From contig DIVX01000150.1 in assembly GCA_002422505.1 (NCBI GenBank), positions 1 to 27,978 of the forward strand: DNA of 27,978 nt, in the 5' to 3' direction. A program made the position numbers and the translations under genes. This DNA is from Desulfovibrio sp. UBA6121 (GTDB lineage: Bacteria > Desulfobacterota > Desulfovibrionia > Desulfovibrionales > Desulfovibrionaceae). Positions within the stretch are counted from its first letter, which is position 1. Every line of letters begins with the position of its first letter. The notes under the pieces were generated by a model. It was given only the letters and a program-made list of their open reading frames with translations, was not told the origin of the DNA and did no database searches. This document shows positions 22,434 to 27,978 of this stretch, in pieces.

Positions 22434-25400
22434 CTATCCCTGCTCGGCGTTCTTGCGTTCACGTATCCGCCTGCGACGCAACGCATCCATGTAGAAAAGG
22501 GTAGGCACGACAAACACGGTGAACGCCGCCGACACCACTGATCCGAAGATCAACGAGATGGCCAGACCGCCGAATACCGGGTCCGGCACCATGACGATGC
22601 TGCCCAGCACGACAGCCAAAGTGGTCAACAGGATGGGGCGCAGGCGCACGGTGCCCGCGTTCTTCACGGCTTCCTCAAGCGGCATGCCCTGCGAGATGTT
22701 GTCACGGACGAAGTCCACGATGAGCAACGAGTTCCGGACCACGATACCAGCCAAACCAATGATGCCGACAATGGAGGCTGCCGAGAAATCCACCCCCAGA
22801 AGCCAATGGCCGGGGAAGATCCCGATCAGCCCCAGCGGCACTGCGGACATGACGATCATCGGAAGGAGAAAGGACCGGTAGTATGAGACCAGCAGGAGGA
22901 AGACCAGGGTCAGCGCGGACGCAAGGGCCATGAGCATGTCCCGATAGATGTCGAGTGTCAGTCGCATTTCCCCGTCCCACAGAAGCTGGTATCCTTCGGT
23001 GACATCCGGGGCCTGCGGCCAGACGGTCAGGTTTCCTATCGTTAGGCGGCCTCCATCGGGAGTGCTCATCCCCCACAACCGCCTAGTGAGGTCGATCACC
23101 GAATAGAGAGGCACCGCCCGGGCGAGTTCGCCGCCAACAAAAGTCACGCGCTCGTTGTCCTTGTGCTGGATCGGGCGGTCCACATTGCCCCGCTCGACCT
23201 TGACGAGTCCCGAGAGCGGGACGGAGCGCCCCTGGGGGCCGTCGATGAATATCCGGTCGAGCCGGGTTGGATCGACCTCGTTGCGTCTGGGAACGAAGGC
23301 CCGGACATCGACAGGGTTTTTCTCGTCGTCCGGATGCGCGCGGCTGACGACATTGCCGCCATAGACTAAGCGCAGGGCCTGGGCGATCTGCTGCGTGGAG
23401 ACGCCGGAAAGGGCGGCCTTTTCCTTGTCCACGACGATGCGGTGCTCAATCACGTCCACAGGTTCCGAATTGCTAATGTCGACCATGTCATACGTCTTGG
23501 CGAAGGCCTGCTCGACTTCAGCGGCCAGGGTTCTCAAGCCGTCGAGATCGGGACCGTGAATCTCGGCCAGTACCGTGGCGCGCATGGGAGGGCCGGGAGG
23601 ATCCTCTACCAGGCGGACCTTGGCCCCAGGATAGCGGAGGCGGACGGGATCGATCTCCTTGCGGAGCGCCTGGACAATCTCGATGGAGCTGGCGCTCCGG
23701 TCATGCTTATTTGTCAGGTTCACCAGAATTTCGCCCACATAATCGCCTGAGCGCTCCGACGTCCCCTTCTTCAGCGTATTCGTGTCAACCACGCCGGCTT
23801 GGCCAAGCCAGCTCAAGCAATTCGTCACGTTGGGGTTGCGCAGAATCACCTGCTCGATGTCGCGCACCAGTCTGTTGGTCTCCTCCACAGGGGAGTTCTC
23901 CGGCATGTCCGCGACGACGAGGAACGAGTTCTTGTTATCTTTGGGCAGGAAGCCCAGCGCCACGCCCAGCGAGGACACGCGGCCGCTCTGTCCGGGCGGG
24001 AAGATGAACTGCCACCCGCCTTGGAGCACCGACAGGAACAGGCAGGACATCACGACCACGGCGAGGATGACGCGCGCATCGCGTCTTTCCTGGAGAGGGG
24101 TGATGAGCCGTAGGTAATTGCGCTCCAGGAAGCCTTGGCGCACCTCATGCCCGCCCTTGCCGCGCGCGAACGGGAGCCAGCGATTGGCGGCCCAGGGAGT
24201 GACGATGTAGGCGATCACCGCCGAGGCGATCATGATGATGGGCAGGTTGTACGTGACCGGAAAGAAGTATTGCCCCGCCATGCCCGTCAAGAGGATCATC
24301 GATCCGAAGACCAGCATGACGGCGAACGTGGCAAGATTGGTCGCATTGCCTATTTCATTGGTCGCCATCACGGTGATCCTGACTTTGTCGTCGTTCTCGT
24401 CTCCTGAATAGTGGCGGTGGATGTTCTCGATGACCACGATGGCTGCGTCCACCAGTAGGCCCAGCGACAAGATGAGGCCGTAGAGCGTGATGCGGTTGAT
24501 GGTCACGCCGCCTATCTGGTCCGCCACCAGTGCGGTGAAGAGCACCAGAGGGATGGTACAGCAGACAATGAGCGACTCCCGCCAGCCGAGAAACAGGGCC
24601 AGGATCAGTCCCACCGTGCCCACCGCGATGCCAAGGTGCTCGACCAGCGTGTTGACGGCGTCGTTGGCCTTCTGACCGTCATTGCGGGTCACGACCACCT
24701 CGACTCCAGAGGGGACGAAATCCGCCCGCATGCGGTCAACGCGCTCTACGACGGCGTCCGCCACCAGGACCGCGTTTGAGCCCTTCTTTTTGGCGACGGC
24801 GACGGTGACCGCAGGCATGTCGCCGCTACCAAGCGTACGTGAGCGGGCGTCCGCCGGCCCGAAGGCGAAGCGGCTGGACTGCCCTATCTCCTTTCGTGGC
24901 CCATCCGTGACCGTGGCGATGTCCCGGACATAGATCGGACGCCCGTCATGCACGCTGACGACTTGGTTTCCAACGTCTTCCGCCGAGGAGAAGAAGCCTT
25001 CAATTTTCACGCTTTCCATCTCCTGCCCACGGGCCACGCCCCGCAAGGGAATGGACAGGTTGCTGGAGCCGAAGGCTGCGTAGAGTTGGCCGAGGGTGAC
25101 GCCAAAGGCCTGGAGGCGCTCCGGATCCAGCTCAATGCCGATCTCGCGGTTTCTGCCGCCGCGCACGCTCACGACCGAAACATTGGGGATGCTGCGCAGT
25201 CGTTCCGCCAGTCTGTCTCCAAGCCGCTTCAGGGCGTAATCGTCCATTGACGGGGAAGCGAGGGTCAGCATGACGATGGGCACGTCATCCACATCGATGG
25301 AGCGCACCTGCAGCAACTCGGCGTCCGCTGGCAGACGGCTGCGATTGGACACGATCCGGTCATAGAACTTGACCAGCGACTGCTCCTTGGGCTGACCAGG

Positions 25401-25712
25401 CTTGAATTCCACGACGACGGCGCCGAAGGAGTTCATTGCCGTCCCGTAGGTATGGTCGACCCCCGTCAACTCGCTTACGATCCCTTCAAGGGGGGTGACG
25501 ACAAGCTCTTCGACCTCCTTGGGAGATGCCCCGGGCAAGACGACGGACACCTGGGCGCCAGGCACTACGATCTGTGGGATCTCCTCGCGGGGGGTCAGCA
25601 GCAGGGCCGTGACTCCCGCCAAGGCGATGGCGATGATGATGACGACCGTCAGCTTGTTGGTGATGAACGTATGCGCGAGAAGACCCGCAAAGTTGAGGCG
25701 TGGCTTGCTCAT
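22434..25712 (-). CDS. RND efflux pump, inner-membrane subunit of the island
   Basis: 1,092 residues, full length, starting with membrane segment 1 KLTVVIIIAIALAGVTALLL and the TPREEIPQIVVPG motif. The porter region has PGASPKEVEELVVTPLEG. Membrane segment 4 reads GLLVDAAIVVIENIHRHY: D422 is kept but the second Asp of AcrB is A423. Segment 10 reads GIVVRNSLLIVDF, with R993 at the AcrB Lys position. This is a different subfamily from the pump at 13887-17045, and its substrate cannot be told. The start ATG overlaps the MFP stop (TGATG), so it is translationally coupled; GTG 25715 is an alternative. Confidence 0.95.
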   Translation of the reverse strand: MSKPRLNFAGLLAHTFITNKLTVVIIIAIALAGVTALLLTPREEIPQIVVPGAQVSVVLPGASPKEVEELVVTPLEGIVSELTGVDHTYGTAMNSFGAVVVEFKPGQPKEQSLVKFYDRIVSNRSRLPADAELLQVRSIDVDDVPIVMLTLASPSMDDYALKRLGDRLAERLRSIPNVSVVSVRGGRNREIGIELDPERLQAFGVTLGQLYAAFGSSNLSIPLRGVARGQEMESVKIEGFFSSAEDVGNQVVSVHDGRPIYVRDIATVTDGPRKEIGQSSRFAFGPADARSRTLGSGDMPAVTVAVAKKKGSNAVLVADAVVERVDRMRADFVPSGVEVVVTRNDGQKANDAVNTLVEHLGIAVGTVGLILALFLGWRESLIVCCTIPLVLFTALVADQIGGVTINRITLYGLILSLGLLVDAAIVVIENIHRHYSGDENDDKVRITVMATNEIGNATNLATFAVMLVFGSMILLTGMAGQYFFPVTYNLPIIMIASAVIAYIVTPWAANRWLPFARGKGGHEVRQGFLERNYLRLITPLQERRDARVILAVVVMSCLFLSVLQGGWQFIFPPGQSGRVSSLGVALGFLPKDNKNSFLVVADMPENSPVEETNRLVRDIEQVILRNPNVTNCLSWLGQAGVVDTNTLKKGTSERSGDYVGEILVNLTNKHDRSASSIEIVQALRKEIDPVRLRYPGAKVRLVEDPPGPPMRATVLAEIHGPDLDGLRTLAAEVEQAFAKTYDMVDISNSEPVDVIEHRIVVDKEKAALSGVSTQQIAQALRLVYGGNVVSRAHPDDEKNPVDVRAFVPRRNEVDPTRLDRIFIDGPQGRSVPLSGLVKVERGNVDRPIQHKDNERVTFVGGELARAVPLYSVIDLTRRLWGMSTPDGGRLTIGNLTVWPQAPDVTEGYQLLWDGEMRLTLDIYRDMLMALASALTLVFLLLVSYYRSFLLPMIVMSAVPLGLIGIFPGHWLLGVDFSAASIVGIIGLAGIVVRNSLLIVDFVRDNISQGMPLEEAVKNAGTVRLRPILLTTLAVVLGSIVMVPDPVFGGLAISLIFGSVVSAAFTVFVVPTLFYMDALRRRRIRERKNAEQG

Positions 25713-26812
25713 CACTTGCTCCCGGACGGACCCTGCGCGACGGGGACGCCATCCTTGACGCGCTGGTCGACCGCCGCCACGATTCGCTCACCTTCCGAAA
25801 GGCCGGCCGTAACCTCGACAAGGCCGTTCCATTCGCGCCCGAACCGCAGCCACCGGAAGCGGGCGACATTTCCCTGATCCACCACGAAGACGCCGCCCAG
25901 CCCGCCACGCTGAACACGCGCAGCACTGGGGATGGCCAGGACCAGAGCTTTGCCGAGGCCGATCTCGGCCCTTCCGAACATTCCGGGCAGCAGGCCGGGG
26001 TCGGTCGGCACGGTCACGTCAACCTCGTACCTCCTTGTCACCGGGTCCCCGGAGGGCACTATCCGCTGGATCGCGCCCTCGAAACTGCGCTCCGGCATTG
26101 CGTCTATCCGCAAGGTCGCCGACATGCCGACCGCCATCTCCCTGATCTGGCTCTCCGGGACGTACACCTGGAAAAGCAGCGTGCGCCGCGACTCCACCGT
26201 GAGAATTGGGGCTCCGGTGACCGTCAGGTCGCCGCTCTGCTTGTGGCGGGTGATGACGACGCCATCCACTGGGCTGCGTATCTCGGTGTAGGCGCTCTGC
26301 GACTTGATGCCGACCAAACCCGCCTTGGCCTTGGCCAGCGTAGATTCGGCAATGTCGCGACGCACCTTCGCCTTGCGGTACGCCTCCGTGGCGATGGCGC
26401 CGGTTTTGGCGAGCTTCTCGAACTTTTCGACATCAATGGCGGCGTCTTCAAGGTCCTTTCCGGCGGCCTGGACCGAGGCATGCCCCTGCTTGATGGCCTG
26501 CTCGACTTCGACGGGATCGATCTGCACCAGCAGTTGCCCCTTGGAGACACGCTGCCCTTCCCGCACATCAAGCCGTCGGATGAAGCCAACGACGCGCGAA
26601 GAAAGCTGGAAACGATCGTCAGAAATGATCGTGCCCGGCAGATCGCAGGTTCTGGGAAATGCAGCGGTGGAGACCGGCTCTGTCGTCAGAGGCAAAGGGG
26701 ACGTTCTGGTCTCCTCCTTGCTTTCACCCGTGTGGCATCCGGCCAGCATCGCCAAACATGGCAGTGACAGCAGGCCAAGCAGGATGATGTTCGGCGTTGC
26801 AAAATGACGCAT
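25712..26812 (-). CDS. RND membrane-fusion (periplasmic adaptor) lipoprotein
   Basis: 366 residues. The leader ends in the lipobox MLAGC, so Cys26 would anchor it to the inner membrane. The HlyD/AcrA layout is visible: lipoyl half GFIRRLDVREGQRVSKGQLL, a helical hairpin of about 90 residues with KLAKTGAIATEAYRKAKV, the second lipoyl half IRSPVDGVVITRHKQSGDLT, then beta-barrel and membrane-proximal domains (VPSGDPVTRRYEVDVTV, GLLPGMFGRAEI). It links the pump to the outer-membrane channel. The start at 26812 follows the TetR stop by one base, and GGAGG stands about ten bases upstream. Its stop overlaps the pump start. Confidence 0.95.
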   Translation of the reverse strand: MRHFATPNIILLGLLSLPCLAMLAGCHTGESKEETRTSPLPLTTEPVSTAAFPRTCDLPGTIISDDRFQLSSRVVGFIRRLDVREGQRVSKGQLLVQIDPVEVEQAIKQGHASVQAAGKDLEDAAIDVEKFEKLAKTGAIATEAYRKAKVRRDIAESTLAKAKAGLVGIKSQSAYTEIRSPVDGVVITRHKQSGDLTVTGAPILTVESRRTLLFQVYVPESQIREMAVGMSATLRIDAMPERSFEGAIQRIVPSGDPVTRRYEVDVTVPTDPGLLPGMFGRAEIGLGKALVLAIPSAARVQRGGLGGVFVVDQGNVARFRWLRFGREWNGLVEVTAGLSEGERIVAAVDQRVKDGVPVAQGPSGSK

Positions 26813-26813
26813 C

Positions 26814-27419
26814 TTACGCTGTCCTCCCTGCGTCAACCGGCTTGGCAAGGCGAAGTATCGCCTCCATGACATGACGCGTAAGCATTTCAGGCTGGTTGTA
26901 TTCCGGCTTGTTTTCCTTGAGGTGCTTGAACACCTTTGCGATCTGAACATGACCGATTATGAGGCTCACCACGGACACCACCAGCAGGGCAGGATCTTCG
27001 GTCTGCACACAGTCTCCGATGATCTGGACCAGCAGGCTGAACGGCCCCTGAAACACCTCGTTTGACAGGAACTTCATCCGGGCGTCATCATTTTCCAACA
27101 ACTCGCGGTACAACAAGCGCGAAAATATCTCGTCCTCGAAAAGGAGCGTGGAAAACCAGGTGATGACCATTTCCAGACGTTTCAGCGGATCGTCATATCT
27201 GGCAACGATGTCGTCGAGCATGCACATCTTGCCCTCGAACACGTACGCGAGGGAGGATCGCACGAGGTCTTCCTTGTCCTTGAAATGGTAATAGAGATTC
27301 GCTGGAGTCATCCCCAGTTGCTTTGCGATGTCGCGCATGGAGACTGCGCTATAGCCCTGCGCCGCAAACTGGCTTGAGGCTTCTCCCAGTATGGTGTTCG
27401 GGATTTCTGCTTTCGTCAT
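26814..27419 (-). CDS. TetR/AcrR-family regulator, first gene of the island efflux operon
   Basis: 201 residues. The helix-turn-helix is VSMRDIAKQLGMTPANLYYH followed by FKDKEDLV. The C-terminal domain has WFSTLLFEDEIFSRLLYREL and is unlike the CecR-type regulators in this window. The start at 27419 has GGAGG five to six bases upstream. It is followed by the MFP gene after one base, so it is in one transcript with MFP and pump. The promoter and a palindrome at its start are recognisable, fitting an autorepressor released by a pump substrate. Confidence 0.94.
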   Translation of the reverse strand: MTKAEIPNTILGEASSQFAAQGYSAVSMRDIAKQLGMTPANLYYHFKDKEDLVRSSLAYVFEGKMCMLDDIVARYDDPLKRLEMVITWFSTLLFEDEIFSRLLYRELLENDDARMKFLSNEVFQGPFSLLVQIIGDCVQTEDPALLVVSVVSLIIGHVQIAKVFKHLKENKPEYNQPEMLTRHVMEAILRLAKPVDAGRTA

Positions 27420-27439
27420 AAAGCCTCCACGTGTGCTTA

Positions 27440-27455
27440 CTGATCGTTCGTTCAG
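27440..27455. promoter_or_regulatory. Candidate operator of the island TetR
   Basis: CTGATCGTTCGTTCAG is a near palindrome (six of eight positions per arm). It covers the expected transcription start, 21 bases before the TetR start codon. Confidence 0.5.
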
Positions 27456-27458
27456 GAG

Positions 27459-27487
27459 TGTTTAGCCATGCCCTGCTCAGATGTCAA
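27459..27487 (-). promoter_or_regulatory. Sigma-70 promoter of the island efflux operon
   Basis: On the minus strand a perfect TTGACA (27487-27482), 17 bases and TAAACA (27464-27459). All genes from 27419 down to 18295 lie co-oriented behind it, so it may drive much or all of the cluster. Confidence 0.7.
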
Positions 27488-27567
27488 GGGCCGTCCCTTC
27501 AACTCGCCGCGCAAATTTCCGACTTTGCTCCGAACCGCATTGCCCGGTGGAGCCCTCCTTCTCTCTT

Positions 27568-27978
27568 TCACGCCACCTGAACCGGTTTGACCAGCCTGAT
27601 GGGCGCTTCTCTCGCCTCCCCGAGCTTCGGCAGCAGCGCGACGGCCTTTTCCTTCTCCGAGGCATGCGCCCCGTAGTAGTTCTTGATGATCATTCGTGGG
27701 CTGGTGCCGGCCAGATGCGCGATGGCGGAAATCTTCACCTTCTTGTCGAGCATAGTGGTAATCCACAGGTGCCGGATGTCGTATAGGCAGACCGGGTACT
27801 CCAGTTCGGCGCGCTTGGCGGCGTTGCTGAAGGCCGTGCCAATGTCCGATACCGGGTGACCATTGTACTCGATGAGATGACCGCTCTTGTGCAAATGACG
27901 CCGCTCCTCCAGCGCCTGCATGAATTCGTCCGAGCACCGGACGAACACCCATTTCTGGACCTTCCGGTGGAACACGCG
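27568..27978 (-). CDS. Tyrosine recombinase/integrase, C-terminal part, runs off the right edge
   Basis: About 136 C-terminal residues are visible. The catalytic domain shows CLYDIRHLWITTML (the second conserved Arg, with His), then IAHLAGTSPRMIIKNYYGAH, where the second Tyr of NYYG is the likely nucleophile. The end is EAPIRLVKPVQVA and a stop. Such enzymes insert mobile elements at tRNA or ssrA genes. The C-terminus points left toward the cargo, and a remnant of a related integrase end lies at 18165-18236 beside an ssrA fragment. The N-terminal DNA-binding part is outside the window. Confidence 0.93.
   Translation of the reverse strand, partial: RVFHRKVQKWVFVRCSDEFMQALEERRHLHKSGHLIEYNGHPVSDIGTAFSNAAKRAELEYPVCLYDIRHLWITTMLDKKVKISAIAHLAGTSPRMIIKNYYGAHASEKEKAVALLPKLGEAREAPIRLVKPVQVA

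Larger units (their letters stand above)
18032..27978. mobile_element. Probable genomic island at an ssrA attachment site (right end outside the window)
   Basis: Bounded on the left by an ssrA 3' fragment, terminator and truncated integrase end, and on the right by a related tyrosine integrase that leaves the window. The cargo is a co-oriented efflux gene set with stretches clearly poorer in GC than the left half, most obviously the regulator at 21245-21937. The two integrase ends differ in sequence, which suggests successive insertions at one site, not a recent duplication. The other att copy is not seen, so exact limits are open. Confidence 0.55.

Noticed and set aside
27530..27567. A second ssrA end near the right integrase
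   Set aside because: Only GCTCCACC on the minus strand matches; the T-arm is absent, so the match is too short to support an att site.
1..27978. CRISPR arrays, insertion sequences or complete tRNA genes
   Set aside because: I looked for spaced identical repeats, transposase motifs with terminal inverted repeats and cloverleaf patterns and found none I could support.

Overview
The window looks like chromosome of a high-GC Desulfovibrionaceae-type bacterium (Desulfovibrio and relatives). This is inferred from codon use, the glycogen genes, a sigma-54-like promoter and a Crp-type regulator. It has not been tested by database search.

Left part (1-8.6 kb, very GC-rich, probably core chromosome). 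This holds glycogen and alpha-glucan genes: the 5' part of malQ, a stand-alone CBM48 protein and glgA behind a Nudix hydrolase. A 123-residue unknown gene with a sigma-54-like promoter lies among them. Next come a Sua5/YrdC protein, a divergent family-2 glycosyltransferase with a 12-bp tandem repeat in its catalytic domain, and a lipoprotein plus Crp-like pair.

Middle part (8.6-17.8 kb, regulatory, stress and efflux genes). This holds a TetR regulator, a membrane HD-GYP protein, an 86-residue four-cysteine protein (Cys86-A), a predicted alpha/beta-hydrolase lipoprotein, and a leftward operon of CecR-type TetR, RND pump and double universal stress protein. That pump has no adaptor or outer-membrane partner beside it.

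Right part (18.0-27.98 kb, visibly lower GC in places, probably a mobile island). Its left edge carries the 3' end of an ssrA (tmRNA) gene with a perfect hairpin terminator, a 13-bp-period repeat and the last codons of a tyrosine integrase. Its right edge carries the C-terminal half of a related integrase that runs out of the window. All genes between them read leftward: TetR, membrane-fusion protein, RND pump, a second 86-residue cysteine protein (Cys86-B), a CecR-type TetR, an outer-membrane factor, a broken HD-GYP remnant and a FabH-type ketoacyl synthase. This gives a complete tripartite efflux system with its own regulators and a fatty-acid or polyketide-type enzyme.

The most interesting signal is that the same unusual set occurs twice, once on each side of the ssrA fragment: CecR-type TetR, RND pump, HD-GYP protein (intact or broken) and Cys86. 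The Cys86 pair has equal length, an ungapped C-terminal half and invariant Cys and His residues. I do not recognise the family. A link between efflux, cyclic-di-GMP turnover and a small metal-binding protein is the best candidate here for an undescribed system.
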